A DNA stretch of 64,000 bases, from contig NZ_QMIG01000009.1 of the NCBI RefSeq assembly GCF_003287285.1, positions 24,332-88,331 of the forward strand, in the 5' to 3' direction. Under the pieces are notes generated by a model. The model was not told the DNA's origin. It saw only the letters and a program-made list of their open reading frames with translations, and did not search any database. Below, one piece after another: positions 32,836 through 45,536 of this stretch (positions are counted from its first letter, which is position 1; each line of letters begins with the position of its first letter). Origin of the DNA: Phytoactinopolyspora halophila. Its GTDB lineage: Bacteria; Actinomycetota; Actinomycetes; Jiangellales; Jiangellaceae. The position numbers were made by a program, and so were the translations under genes.

Positions 32836-32925
32836 CCGTGCACGCTGAACCCACGTCCCGTGCGCGCTGAGTCCACGTCGAGGGATCGAGGAAAGCGCTC
32901 TCTGAGGTGGACTCAACGTGCACGG
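32836..32925. repeat. Short repeat cluster, two direct and one inverted unit
   Basis: Units CCGTGCACGCTGAACCCACG (32836) and CCGTGCGCGCTGAGTCCACG (32858) are head-to-tail, and 32906-32925 holds the inverted unit. The outer 15 bases at 32830-32844 and 32917-32931 are perfectly complementary, giving a stem around a 72-base loop between the convergent dehydratase and cobN genes. The same core CCGTGCACGC recurs three times at 56717-56777. Confidence 0.75.
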
Positions 32926-32963
32926 CACCGTTGTCTGCGGAACGACCGGCGGCCGCTCGCCTC

Positions 32964-36851
<3,888 letters not shown>

Positions 36852-36902
36852 GATGTCCTCTCTCGGGTGTCACCCGCACCCGGATCGGCGGACGACGCCG
36901 GG

Positions 36903-37106
36903 CAGTGTCCTGGCTTCCGGATCGTCACCTGCCCTCGGCCTTCCCGAGTCGCGTGATCGGTGTGGGCAAGCGCCAGCGAGTCGAGCAGGCGCCTCCGTCA
37001 CCGATCCAGCGCCCCAGTGGCTTGCGGTGAGGGCCGGCTCCCCGGTCACAGTCGCGGGACGGCCCCGGTATCGGGCACGCGAGGTGCCCTCACCGGCGTT
37101 CCTGCC
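36903..37106 (-). ncRNA. Cobalamin riboswitch 3, upstream of cobN
   Basis: Minus-strand blocks: CCCGATACCGGGGCCGTCCCGCGACTGTGACCG in parts, AAGCCACTGGGG (B12 box), GACTCGGGAAGGC and GGAAGCCAGGACACTGCC. The layout is the classic one but the sequence differs from riboswitches 1 and 2. About 50 bases separate its end from the cobN ATG, where GAGAGGAC forms the ribosome-binding site. Bases 37107-37284 hold no gene; a 10-bp inverted repeat CGACTTCGAC (37189-37198 with 37252-37261) is the only structure seen there. Confidence 0.93.
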
Positions 37107-37284
37107 GTGACGTCGGATGGTCGACTCCGATCCTACGGGACCGTGGAATGTCGAGTCCGCCCCTGTCCCGGACACGGCGTCCGACTCTCGACTTCGACCT
37201 CGAGACATGCGGTAAAAGGGCCCGAACGGCACAGTTCCTGCCTGTCTGGGTGTCGAAGTCGCGCGAACGCGAGGCGTCGATCAG

Positions 37285-37758
37285 TTAGGCGACCTGTGTC
37301 TCGGGAGCGTGGTGGACGGGGAAGTTCACCGATCGGGCGATGAAACACTTGCTCGCGGCATCGTGATGCAGCTCCTGGGCCTTGTCGGCCATCGCTGTGT
37401 CGGTGATGGTGACGACCGGACGCAGTGTGACCTCGGTGAACTGGCCGGATCCAGCGCCGTCCATGACCATGGTGCCGAGCGGAGAATCCGTGTAAGCAGT
37501 CACGACCACACCAGCGTTAGCAGCCAGGTGCAGATACCAGAGCATGTGGCATTCGGAGAGCGCGGCGACCAGGAGCTCCTCCGGATTCCATCGTTCCGCG
37601 TCGCCACGGAATGCCGGGTCCGCAGAAGCGGCTATGGAGGTTGACTTCCCCTCAGCACGGATCTCGTGTGCTCGGCTGAAGGCGCGGTAGTGCGAGGTGC
37701 CCGTGCCTTCGTTTCCCGTCCACTCGACCGCGATCTCGTACTGGTGGGTGGCTGGCAT
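37285..37758 (-). CDS. OsmC-family peroxiredoxin
   Basis: The 157-residue protein has the OsmC fold markers and both redox cysteines: the peroxidatic Cys in LSECHMLWYLHLAANAGVVV and the resolving Cys in HHDAASKCFIARSVNFPV. NPEELLVAALSECH is the conserved helix. It belongs to the YhfA/Ohr-like group that reduces organic hydroperoxides. GGAGGGACACCC precedes the ATG. Confidence 0.9.
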   Translation of the reverse strand: MPATHQYEIAVEWTGNEGTGTSHYRAFSRAHEIRAEGKSTSIAASADPAFRGDAERWNPEELLVAALSECHMLWYLHLAANAGVVVTAYTDSPLGTMVMDGAGSGQFTEVTLRPVVTITDTAMADKAQELHHDAASKCFIARSVNFPVHHAPETQVA

Positions 37759-37862
37759 GGGTGTCCCTCCGGTTCACGGCCGCACGTCAGGCATCAGTCT
37801 GGCATGCCTTCGCGCGCGGCGCGTCCGGTGTTCGGGGTCACCGCCGCCCAGAACGTCGATGA

Positions 37863-38384
37863 TCAGCGGGAGCGGAGGCGACGGTAGGCTTCCGCACTGT
37901 CGGGGGTCCACGTCCATTCGGAGAACCGCCGGTCCAGCTCGTCGTCGGTCAGGAAGGAGTGCCAGGCGATCTCGTCGGCCTGTGGACGAACGGGCACGTC
38001 ACAGCGTCCCTCGTACACCGCGCACCACCACGTGTGTTCCGCGTCGTCGTAGAGAAACGTGAACAGCCGCGTCAGCTGGCCGAGTTCGGCCACGCCCAGC
38101 TCTTCTCGGGCCTCGCGTACTGCCGCGTCGTCGTAAGACTCGCCGGCATGGACGACGCCGCCGACGAACATGTCGCAGTGCGACGGGAAGATGAGCTTGG
38201 AAGCGGTCCGCTGGTGGACGAAGACGCGTCCGAGATGGTCGCGCACCAGGACGAACACGCAGCGATGCGGGAGTCGCCGGGCGTAGGCATCGCGTCGCGA
38301 GGCTCGGCCGACGACCCGATCCCGTTCGTTGACGATGTCGACCAGCTCGTCGCCCGACGATGGCGGATCACTCACTTCCAGCAT
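37863..38384 (-). CDS. NUDIX hydrolase
   Basis: The 173-residue protein has a complete Nudix box, GGVVHAGESYDDAAVREAREELGV in two parts around residue 80-103, with the metal-binding REAREEL. The N-terminal DIVNERDRVVGRASRRDAYARRLPHRCVFVLV resembles the YfcD/IPP-isomerase-like branch. It hydrolyses a nucleoside diphosphate-linked compound; the substrate is not predictable. Confidence 0.9.
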   Translation of the reverse strand: MLEVSDPPSSGDELVDIVNERDRVVGRASRRDAYARRLPHRCVFVLVRDHLGRVFVHQRTASKLIFPSHCDMFVGGVVHAGESYDDAAVREAREELGVAELGQLTRLFTFLYDDAEHTWWCAVYEGRCDVPVRPQADEIAWHSFLTDDELDRRFSEWTWTPDSAEAYRRLRSR

Positions 38385-38436
38385 TCAATCAGCATGCAGC
38401 CCTGGTGCGGCAGCCGGGAGGGAACGTCGGGCGGTA

Positions 38437-38712
38437 TTACCTGAGGCACTCGGCGGCCAGCTCCGGCAGATCGGAGTCATCGAGCGCCCGCTGTGTCGCG
38501 TCCACGGCTGCCGACGCGGTTGCCCACTCCTCCTCGATGGCTGCTGCCACGCTCTCCGCCGCCCGCACGGCCTCGCGGCACGATTCCGGAAGTGGTGCGC
38601 TGGCCCGACCGATCAGTATGCCCGCGACGAGGCCGATGACGATTCCCAGAACGGCCACCATCGTTGTGATCAATGTGCCGCGATGCCAGCGAATGCGGTC
38701 GGTGCCTTCCAT
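38437..38712 (-). CDS. Small membrane protein with a helical outer domain
   Basis: The 91-residue product has one membrane segment (about residues 15-36, TLITTMVAVLGIVIGLVAG) containing a GxxxG-like pattern, then an Ala/Glu-rich helical region with two cysteines (SCREAV and AECLR). I do not recognise a family. A GTG six bases upstream is an alternative start; AAGGA lies nine bases before the ATG chosen. Confidence 0.6.
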   Translation of the reverse strand: MEGTDRIRWHRGTLITTMVAVLGIVIGLVAGILIGRASAPLPESCREAVRAAESVAAAIEEEWATASAAVDATQRALDDSDLPELAAECLR

Positions 38713-38904
38713 GAGCACGGTTCCTTCCGGAACTGAACTGCGGGCCTTTATTCAAGTTTGCGTGAAGAAAGGCTTTCGTGCCGCATCGTGGCGTGACTCC
38801 CTGTCACAACTGATCATTGACGCTCGTGCACATGTCCATGTCGACGATCGTTGATAATCCGGCGATCACGCCGACTCGACGGAGCCCGACGGAGTTAGCC
38901 GAGG

Positions 38905-39786
38905 TTAGCCGAGTTCGGCGAGCCGTGACGCGGCCGGGACGCACGTCTTATCGATCCACGCGGCCCCGTGCGCGTTCGGTGGTATGACGATCACCTGCTG
39001 CATGCCCAGGCGGGCGTAGGGCTCTACGGCGGCGATGAAGCCGTCGACGTCTCCGTTGCCGAGTGTCTCGCCGGTGTAGAGCAAGGTCTTCTTGATCTCC
39101 GCATAGTCGCGGCCCACGTCGTCGCAGTGCCGGCGGAGCACGTCGAGCTTGTGTCCGACCTCCTCGGGCGACGACGCGAACAGATTGCAGGCGTCCCCGT
39201 ACTGCGCCACGAGACGCAGTGTCTTCTTCTCGCCGCCACCGCCGATGAGGATCGGCGGATGCGGCTGGCTGACCGGCTGCGGCGTGCAGATGGTCTCGGC
39301 GAGCTGGTAGTGCGTGCCGGTGAACGGTCCGTTGTTCTCCGGATCCCACATCTGCAGGCAGATCTGCAACGCCTCTTCCAGCCGCTCGAACCGCTCGGCC
39401 GTGGGCGGGTAGGGGACCCCGAGGGCGTGGTGCTCCCGTTCGTACCACGCGGCGCCGATCCCGAGCGTCGCGCGCCCGCCGGAGAGGACGTCGGTGGTGG
39501 TGGCGATCTTGGCGAGTATTCCTGGATACCGGTACGTCACGCCGGTGACGAGGAGGCCGAGCTGAGCGTTCGAGGTGTGCGCGGCCAGGTAGCCGAGCGT
39601 GGTGTAGCCCTCCAGCATGGCGTCCTCGGAGAGCCCGACGTGCTCCATCTGGAAAAAGTGGTCCATGACGGACAGCCAGCTGGCGCCGGCTCGCTCGGCG
39701 GCCTCGGCGGAGCGGGCCAGCTCGGGCGCCAGGCCGGCCGGCCCATCGGCGTGGTCGAAAAAGACGAGGTGGATTCCGAGTTCCAC
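38905..39786 (-). CDS. LLM-class F420-dependent oxidoreductase
   Basis: The 293-residue protein has the luciferase-like TIM-barrel pattern: SVMDHFFQM, LGYLAAHTSNAQLGLLVTGVTYRYPGILAKIATTTDVLSGGRATLGIGAAWYEREHHALGVPYPP in pieces, and PPILIGGGGEKKTLRLVAQYGDACNLF. The cis-peptide region GLLVTGVTYR and the EREHHALG block match actinobacterial F420-dependent members. Substrate unknown. GTG start. Confidence 0.9.
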   Translation of the reverse strand: MELGIHLVFFDHADGPAGLAPELARSAEAAERAGASWLSVMDHFFQMEHVGLSEDAMLEGYTTLGYLAAHTSNAQLGLLVTGVTYRYPGILAKIATTTDVLSGGRATLGIGAAWYEREHHALGVPYPPTAERFERLEEALQICLQMWDPENNGPFTGTHYQLAETICTPQPVSQPHPPILIGGGGEKKTLRLVAQYGDACNLFASSPEEVGHKLDVLRRHCDDVGRDYAEIKKTLLYTGETLGNGDVDGFIAAVEPYARLGMQQVIVIPPNAHGAAWIDKTCVPAASRLAELG

Positions 39787-39915
39787 AGCGATGCCTCTCG
39801 TTAGGGGTTTGGCAGTCTCGCGTCACGGTTGTGACGCGACCGCGCCTGGCGGGTGCCGCCCGCCGCTATCGCTCGGCGTGACCAGACCCGCAGGTGCATG
39901 GTTGTGACGCTACGG

Positions 39916-39933
39916 CCTGGAGCGCGCTCCAGG
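39916..39933 (-). terminator. Palindrome just after cobQ
   Basis: CCTGGAGCGCGCTCCAGG is a perfect 18-base palindrome nine bases downstream of the cobQ stop on the minus strand. No loop bases are left when fully paired, and no T tract follows, so it could instead be a protein-binding site. Confidence 0.4.
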
Positions 39934-39942
39934 TCAACACGG

Positions 39943-41529
39943 CTAGCTACGCCACTCCGGCGAGATCACCGGCAGCCCTTCCGGCAGGCCGCTGTCGACA
40001 AGACGCATGATCGCCGTCGTATCGAGGTGGTCAGCGATGGCGTCGGCGAGCCGGTCCAGCATGATCTCTCGTTGCTCGGCGAAACCCGGCCCACCGGCCG
40101 GCCGCCACGGTCGTCCGCGTCCGGCAGCTGCCTCCATCAGCCAGGCGCGCCGGAAGCCGTCGTTCTCGAATGCCCCGTGCCAGGTCGTGCCCCACACGCT
40201 TCCCTGTCGCCAACCATCCAGGAACGGCTCCACGTGCCCGGCAGGTGACTCGCCGTGATGTCCCTGGTGTGCGCCGGGACTGGCCGAGCGGGCCGCGACG
40301 CCATGATGGATCTCGTAGGCGTCGACCTCGTGGCCGAGCCACGACCCGCGCGGGCGTCCGAGCCTCTTGTCCGGGACAAACGTCACCTCGGTGGGGAGGA
40401 GCCCGAGCCCGTCGACGGTGTGCCCGGACTCGACCGGGTCGACGATCCGCTCGGCGAGCATCTGGTACCCGCCGCATATGCCGAGCACGGCCTGCCCGGC
40501 CCGCGCCCGGGCCACGATCGCCGCGTCGAGCCCGTGCTGGCGCAGCCACCCGAGATCGGAGACGGTGGCCCGGCTCCCGGGAAGCACGGCGAGATCAGCG
40601 GTGGCCACGACGTCGGGATCCGTGGTGAGCGTGACCGACACGCCGGGTTCGCAGGCCAGGGCGTCGACGTCGGTGGCGTTCGAGATCCGTGGAAGGCGCA
40701 CGACGGCCACGGTGAGTGCCCGGCCGGCATGCCCGCCGCCGCGAGCGTCGTCGCCGGGCGACGGCGAGGCGTCGGCTGCCAGCCCGCTGCTCCAGCCGCC
40801 GAGGGCGAGAGCGTCCTCGGAGTCGATCCACACGCCGTCGAGCCACGGCAGCACGCCCAGCACGGACCGGCCGGTGAGCTCCGCGATGCGTTCCAGACCG
40901 GGACGCAGGATGTCGACGTCGCCGCGGAACTTGTTGACGACGAAGCCTGCGAGGTGACGCTGGTCCTCGGCGTCGAGCAGGGCGACGGTGCCGTACATCG
41001 ACGCCAGGGAGCCGCCCCGGTCGACGTCGGCGACCACGATCACGGGCAGGCCGGCATGGCGAGCGAGCCCCATGTTGACGTAGTCGCCCGCGCGGAGGTT
41101 GATCTCGGCGGGACTGCCGGCGCCCTCGCAGACGACGGCGTCGAATCGGGCGCGCAGGTCGTCCAAAGCGCCGAAGGCGGCGGCCGCGAGGGTGTTGCGT
41201 CCGCTGGCATACTGGCCAGCCTGTAGCGTGCCGTTCGGGCGACCCATCAGGACGACGTGCGACGTGTGGTCGCTGCCGGGCTTGAGCAGCACCGGGTTCA
41301 TCGCCGCTTCGGGCGCGATCCCGGCCGCCATCGCTTGCACCCACTGTGCGCGGCCGATTTCCGCGCCGTCGGGACAGACCATGGAGTTGTTGGACATGTT
41401 CTGCGCCTTGAACGGCGCCACCCGGATTCCCTGTCGCGCGAGCCAGCGGCAGATACCCGCGGCCACCAGGCTCTTGCCGGCATCCGAGGTGGTTCCCGCG
41501 ACGAGCAGGCCTCCCGCACGCGTGGTCAT
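39943..41529 (-). CDS. cobQ: Adenosylcobyric acid synthase
   Basis: The 528-residue amidase converts adenosylcobyrinate a,c-diamide to cobyric acid by four amidations. N-terminal P-loop domain: LLVAGTTSDAGKSLVAAGICRWL, VAPFKAQNMSNNSMV, CEGAGSPAEINLRAGDYVNMG. C-terminal glutaminase domain: VLGICGGYQMLAERI with the nucleophile Cys, and WGTTWHGAFENDGFRR carrying the catalytic His. Start ATG 41529 overlaps the cbiB stop (ATGA). A 20-residue linker insert precedes the glutaminase half. Confidence 0.96.
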   Translation of the reverse strand: MTTRAGGLLVAGTTSDAGKSLVAAGICRWLARQGIRVAPFKAQNMSNNSMVCPDGAEIGRAQWVQAMAAGIAPEAAMNPVLLKPGSDHTSHVVLMGRPNGTLQAGQYASGRNTLAAAAFGALDDLRARFDAVVCEGAGSPAEINLRAGDYVNMGLARHAGLPVIVVADVDRGGSLASMYGTVALLDAEDQRHLAGFVVNKFRGDVDILRPGLERIAELTGRSVLGVLPWLDGVWIDSEDALALGGWSSGLAADASPSPGDDARGGGHAGRALTVAVVRLPRISNATDVDALACEPGVSVTLTTDPDVVATADLAVLPGSRATVSDLGWLRQHGLDAAIVARARAGQAVLGICGGYQMLAERIVDPVESGHTVDGLGLLPTEVTFVPDKRLGRPRGSWLGHEVDAYEIHHGVAARSASPGAHQGHHGESPAGHVEPFLDGWRQGSVWGTTWHGAFENDGFRRAWLMEAAAGRGRPWRPAGGPGFAEQREIMLDRLADAIADHLDTTAIMRLVDSGLPEGLPVISPEWRS

Positions 41530-42482
41530 CGCGCCGGCTTTCGCTTCCGCAGGGCCGACGCGCCGACGCGGGCGGCGGTGACGGTGGCCAGCGTGCCGAG
41601 CGATACGGCCCGGGAGATACGTACGGCGCGCGGGATGTCGGCAGCCGTTGCTGCCGGGCCCGAACCGAGGACGGGGCGGTCGTCGACGCCGTACGGGTAC
41701 ACGGTCCGCCCGCCGAGGCGGCGGCCGAGAGCCCCGGCAAGGGCGGCCTCGACCACCCCCGCGTTGGGACTGGGGTGCCGGTGGGCGTCGCGACGCCAGG
41801 CACGGCGCGCATCGCGAGCGCACCCGCCGACGAGGGGTGCCGCGAGCATCGTGAGCGCACCGGCGAGGCGCGCGGGCAGGTAGTTGGCGGCATCGTCGAG
41901 GCGCGCCGATGCCCATCCGAAGTGGCGATAGCGCTCGCTCTTGTGCCCGACCATCGCGTCGAGCGTATTCACCGCCCGGTAACCGACGAGACCGGGGAGC
42001 CCGGCAACCGCACCCCAGACCAGGGGAGCGACGACGGCGTCGGAGGTGTTCTCGGCGAGCGACTCGACGGTGGCGCGTGCGAGCCCGTCGGCGTCGAGCG
42101 TGGCCGGATCCCGGCCACACAGGTGCGGCAGACGGCGGCGCGCCGCGTCCAGATCGTGGTCTGCGAGTGAGCGCCCGAGCAGCTCGGCTTCCCGGGTCAG
42201 GCTGCGACCCCCGAGCACTGCCCACGTTGTCGCGGCCGTGGCAACGGTGTGCGGAATCGTCCGATCGAGCATGCGCTCCGCGATGGCGGCGGTGACGACG
42301 GGGACACCGACGGCGACGGTTGCATAGGCCGCGCCCCGGCCTCGGGAATCGGACCACCACGCGCGTTCGAGAGAGGCAGCGGCGCGGCCGAATCCGGCGA
42401 CCGGGTGGCCGCGTCGTGGATCGCCGAGCAGCGCGTCGGCTGCCGTGCCGACGGCGAGACCGGCCGTCGTCGTCCAGCTCAC
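41526..42482 (-). CDS. cbiB: Adenosylcobinamide-phosphate synthase
   Basis: The 318-residue integral membrane protein (also named CobD) attaches aminopropanol phosphate to cobyric acid. Motifs: ADALLGDPRRGHPVAGFGR, VLGGRSLTREA, VGRDP-like LCGRDPATLDADGLARATVESLAENTSDAVVAPL in pieces, VNTLDAMVGHKSERYRHFGWASARLDDAANYLPARL in pieces, and HPSPNAGVVEAALAGALG. GTG start. Divergent from the cobUT unit, sharing a 525-base region with riboswitch 4 and two palindromic elements. Confidence 0.95.
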   Translation of the reverse strand: MSWTTTAGLAVGTAADALLGDPRRGHPVAGFGRAAASLERAWWSDSRGRGAAYATVAVGVPVVTAAIAERMLDRTIPHTVATAATTWAVLGGRSLTREAELLGRSLADHDLDAARRRLPHLCGRDPATLDADGLARATVESLAENTSDAVVAPLVWGAVAGLPGLVGYRAVNTLDAMVGHKSERYRHFGWASARLDDAANYLPARLAGALTMLAAPLVGGCARDARRAWRRDAHRHPSPNAGVVEAALAGALGRRLGGRTVYPYGVDDRPVLGSGPAATAADIPRAVRISRAVSLGTLATVTAARVGASALRKRKPAR

Positions 42483-42559
42483 GGTCGCGCCTCACCCTGC
42501 CTTCGCCGCGTCGTCGTCAGTCTGGGTGCATGGTACGCCACCGCCCGCGCCCCACCGTC

Positions 42560-42616
42560 CCGCTGATCATGAACAGTTATCGACCACATGGCCCGACTAG
42601 TGTTCATGATCAGCGG
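42560..42616. repeat. Palindromic element copy 3, upstream of riboswitch 4
   Basis: Outer arms CCGCTGATCATGAACA (42560-42575) and its complement (42601-42616) are perfect over 16 bp; the inner 25 bases pair imperfectly. A purine-rich tail follows on the plus strand. Confidence 0.88.
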
Positions 42617-42681
42617 AAAGGGACGGGAGGGGAGGGGCTGCCGGTTGGTTGGTGCGGCGGGATGTGGCATTCTTCCTACGT

Positions 42682-42824
42682 TGGCAGGAGGCGCCGGATG
42701 GCGAAGCCTGCCAGGGTCTTTCACGTTCGGGGGAAGCCGGTCGGACTCCGGCGCTGTCCCGCAACCGTAGGCCACCTCGACGTGCCCGCACGTGGAGCCT
42801 CGTGGCAAGCCGGAATGCCTGGAT
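42682..42824 (+). ncRNA. Cobalamin riboswitch 4, actinobacterial variant upstream of cobUT-cobS
   Basis: On the plus strand the core blocks are GGGGGAAGCCGGTCGGAC, TCCGGCGCTGTCCCGCAACC followed by GTAGGCCACC, and further down AGCCGGAATGCCTGG. The GCTGTCCCGCAACCGTAG arrangement is the actinobacterial form in which CCGCAACCGTA replaces the usual CGCCACTG. A TGGCAGG/CCTGCCA stem (42682-42688, 42707-42713) brackets the start. Boundaries are approximate. The element is flanked by palindromic copies 3 and 4. Confidence 0.85.
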
Positions 42825-42931
42825 GTGGAAGCGGCTCGAATGCTCGTCGAGGATCGCGGGTGAGCCGGGTACCGGAGTCGTGGACGTGAGCGATCCCTTT
42901 CCCGGCCTCATCCCGGGACAATCCCCCTCGA

Positions 42932-42980
42932 TGATCATGAACACTAGTCGGCCCATGTGGTCGATAACCGTTCATGATCA
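42932..42980. repeat. Palindromic element copy 4, between riboswitch 4 and cobUT
   Basis: Arms TGATCATGAAC (42932-42942) and GTTCATGATCA (42970-42980) are perfect; inner bases pair partly. Its G-rich tail (GGGGGTGAGGGAGG) contains the ribosome-binding site for the GTG at 43008. Confidence 0.88.
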
Positions 42981-43007
42981 GCGGAGATGGGGGTGAGGGA
43001 GGTCGCT

Positions 43008-44696
43008 GTGGAAAAGATCGTGGTGCTGGGCGGGGCCCGCTCGGGGAAATCGCGGTTCGCCGAGAACTGGGTGCGTGAACTCGACAAACCCGGGCACGTC
43101 GTCTACGTCGCCACCGCCGGGCCGAGGCCGGGGGACGAGGAGTGGGCCGAGCGGGTGCGGCGTCACCAGGAGCGCCGCCCCGCTTCGTGGCTGACGCGCG
43201 AGACCAGCGACGTCGCCTCGGTCCTGCGCGAGGCCACCGGCACGGTGATCGTGGAATGTCTCGCGTTGTGGCTGACAGCAGTACTCGATGCGGCGGGCGC
43301 CTGGAACGACGACGGCGGCGGCCACCGCGAGGGTGACGGCGGCGACGGCGCCGGTGCCTCCGAGACGGCGATGGCCCAGGTGGATGCCGCCATCGACGAG
43401 CTCGTGCAGGCGTGGCGAACGTCGTCGGCACGTGTCGTGGCGGTAAGCAACGAGGTGGGCTGGGGCATCGTCCCGGAGACCCGGGCGGGGCGGCTCTTTC
43501 GCGATCTCCTCGGGACGCTCAACCAGCGGCTTTCGGCCGAAGCCGACCGCGTTGTCCTGTGTGTTGCCGGTCGCACCCTCGATCTCGGCCCGGAAACGGC
43601 GAGCACCCCGGCGCGGCACGAGCCACCGGAATCCCATTCGGAGGTTGCCGGGCAGGCTCGCCGCGGCGTGCCCGCCCCGGTCGACCGCGATTCGGGGGAC
43701 CAAGCCCGGGAGCTGATCGATGGCCTGGCCAAGCCGGTCGGCTCGCTGGGGCGCCTGGAAGAGATCGGTGTCTGGCTCGCGGGACGGCAAGGAGCTCCGG
43801 CACCCCGTTACCCGAGCCGAACCGGCGTGACGGTGATCGCCGGAGATCATGGGATCGCGGCCGATGCCTCGGCGTATCCGGCGTCCGTCACCGCTGCGAT
43901 GGTGCGTACCGTGGCCACCGGCCAGGCGGCGATCAATGCACTGGCCAGCGAGCATGGCGCGACCGTGCGGGTACGGGACCTGGGCGTCGCATCGGACCTC
44001 AGCGATCTGTCCACCTCGGTCACAGAACACAAGATCCGCAGCGGCACGGGCCGGATCGACTCCGAGGATGCGATGACAAGCGATCAGGCCCAGGCGGCGA
44101 TCGAGGCCGGCCGGGTCATGATGCGCGAGGAACTCACGTGCTCACCGCCGGCCGACATGCTCGTCGCCGGTGATCTCGGCATCGGTAACACGACGATCGC
44201 CGCGGCGCTGACCGGCGCCATCCTGGGACTCGACGCGGAGAAGGTCACCGGCCGGGGAACGGGCGTGGATGACCCCACGCTGTGGCGAAAGACCGAGATC
44301 GTGGCTGCGGCCATCGACCGCGCCCACGCCGTGCGCAGCGATCCTGCCGCTCTCCTCGCAACCATCGGCGGGCCCGACCTGGCCGCGATGGCCGGCTTTC
44401 TGGCCGAAACGGCCGAGCAGGGCGTCCCGGCGATCCTGGACGGCGTGGTCGTCACGGCCGCCGCCCTGGTCGCCGATCTGCTCACTCCGGGTGCGTCGAC
44501 GTGGTGGCTGGCCGGGCACCGCTCCGTGGAACCGGCGCATACCGCGTCACTCGACCATCTCGGCCTCGAACCCGTCGTCGAGCTGCACATGCGCCTTGGC
44601 GAAGGCACGGGCGCGTTGGCCGCGCTGCCGATCGTGCGCTCGGCGGTGGCAGTCTGCACCCGCATGGCGTCGCTTGCCGACCTGAACGTGAGTTGA
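43008..44696 (+). CDS. cobUT: CobU-CobT fusion: adenosylcobinamide kinase/guanylyltransferase and DMB phosphoribosyltransferase
   Basis: The 562-residue protein has a CobU half (residues 1 to about 190) with Walker A GGARSGKS at 8-15, ATAGPRPGDEEW, the guanylylated His53 in RRHQERRP, and VVAVSNEVGWGIVPE. The CobT half (about 215-560) shows LAKPVGSLGRLEEIGVWLAG, VIAGDHGIAADASAYP, ADMLVAGDLGIGNTTIAAAL, and the catalytic Glu in LHMRLGEGTGALAALPIV. It activates cobinamide and makes alpha-ribazole phosphate. Start GTG 43008 has GGGAGG; seven upstream codons in frame belong to the palindrome tail. Confidence 0.95.
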   Translation: MEKIVVLGGARSGKSRFAENWVRELDKPGHVVYVATAGPRPGDEEWAERVRRHQERRPASWLTRETSDVASVLREATGTVIVECLALWLTAVLDAAGAWNDDGGGHREGDGGDGAGASETAMAQVDAAIDELVQAWRTSSARVVAVSNEVGWGIVPETRAGRLFRDLLGTLNQRLSAEADRVVLCVAGRTLDLGPETASTPARHEPPESHSEVAGQARRGVPAPVDRDSGDQARELIDGLAKPVGSLGRLEEIGVWLAGRQGAPAPRYPSRTGVTVIAGDHGIAADASAYPASVTAAMVRTVATGQAAINALASEHGATVRVRDLGVASDLSDLSTSVTEHKIRSGTGRIDSEDAMTSDQAQAAIEAGRVMMREELTCSPPADMLVAGDLGIGNTTIAAALTGAILGLDAEKVTGRGTGVDDPTLWRKTEIVAAAIDRAHAVRSDPAALLATIGGPDLAAMAGFLAETAEQGVPAILDGVVVTAAALVADLLTPGASTWWLAGHRSVEPAHTASLDHLGLEPVVELHMRLGEGTGALAALPIVRSAVAVCTRMASLADLNVS

Positions 44697-44702
44697 CCAG
44701 GT

Positions 44703-45509
44703 ATGACGATGGACGCGTGGCGGCTTTCCGTCGGGACGTTGACGACGGTCCCGATCGGTGCTCCGATCGCGGTCGGTAGCCGCGTCGCTGCCTCCGCGAT
44801 GGTTCTCGCGCCCGTGACTGCCCTGCTGCTCGCGGTCCCGGCAGGCATGGTGTTCTGGATCGCGCTCGTTTCCGGAACGGGGTCTCTCGTCGCCGCTGTC
44901 CTCGTTGTCGTGACCCTGCGGCTGGGGGACCGGGCGTTTCACCTCGACGGGCTGGCGGACACCGCCGACGGCCTCGCTGCCTCATATGATCGGGAACGCT
45001 CGCTGGCTGTCATGCGCACGGGAGATACCGGACCGGCGGGGGTCGTAGCTGTCGTCATGGTGCTCATGGCCCAGATCGCCGGGGCAGCTCACCTCGGCAC
45101 CGTGGGGCTGGCCGGCGGCACCGAGGTGGCGGCGGGTGCCGGTGTCGCGGGCAGCGTGGTCGTATCGCGGGCGATGCTCACGCTCGGCTGCGTGCGTGGT
45201 GTCCCGGCGGCCCGCCCGGACGGCCTCGGCGCCGTGGTTGCGGGCACGGTCGGGCGGCTACGGGCCGCCGGGCTGCTCCTTCTGGTCAGCGTGATCTTTG
45301 GTGGGGTGCTGCTCGCCGCCGACCCGTCGGCCGAGATGATCTCCTCGTGGTCGGCTCCGGTGGCCCTCGGTGTCGCCGGTGCCGCGACGGCTCTCGTGCT
45401 GCGCCGGTGCATTCAGAGGTTCGGCGGCATCAGTGGCGACGTCCTCGGCGCGATCGTCGAAATGGCACTTGCCGCGAGCTTGCTGACTCTCGCGGCTCTT
45501 GCGGGCTAG
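44703..45509 (+). CDS. cobS: Adenosylcobinamide-GDP ribazoletransferase
   Basis: The 268-residue membrane protein joins GDP-cobinamide to alpha-ribazole (phosphate), completing the vitamin. Motifs: LSVGTLTTVPIG, the metal-binding RAFHLDGLADTADGLAAS, RSLAVMRTGDTGPAGVVAVV, and RRFGGISGDVLGAIVEM near the end (seen as QRFGGISGDVLGA). About seven hydrophobic segments. Six bases after cobUT. Confidence 0.95.
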   Translation: MTMDAWRLSVGTLTTVPIGAPIAVGSRVAASAMVLAPVTALLLAVPAGMVFWIALVSGTGSLVAAVLVVVTLRLGDRAFHLDGLADTADGLAASYDRERSLAVMRTGDTGPAGVVAVVMVLMAQIAGAAHLGTVGLAGGTEVAAGAGVAGSVVVSRAMLTLGCVRGVPAARPDGLGAVVAGTVGRLRAAGLLLLVSVIFGGVLLAADPSAEMISSWSAPVALGVAGAATALVLRRCIQRFGGISGDVLGAIVEMALAASLLTLAALAG

Positions 45510-45536
45510 CCGTCGCGGCAGCGGCACGGCCGTGGC

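Noticed and set aside
32836..32925. CRISPR array
   Set aside because: Only three units, one inverted, with no spacers of constant length and no cas genes. The tandem units at 56717-56777 likewise have no spacers.
37107..37284. Additional gene or riboswitch between riboswitch 3 and the OsmC gene
   Set aside because: Only a 10-bp inverted repeat is seen; frames there are short and without ribosome-binding sites.
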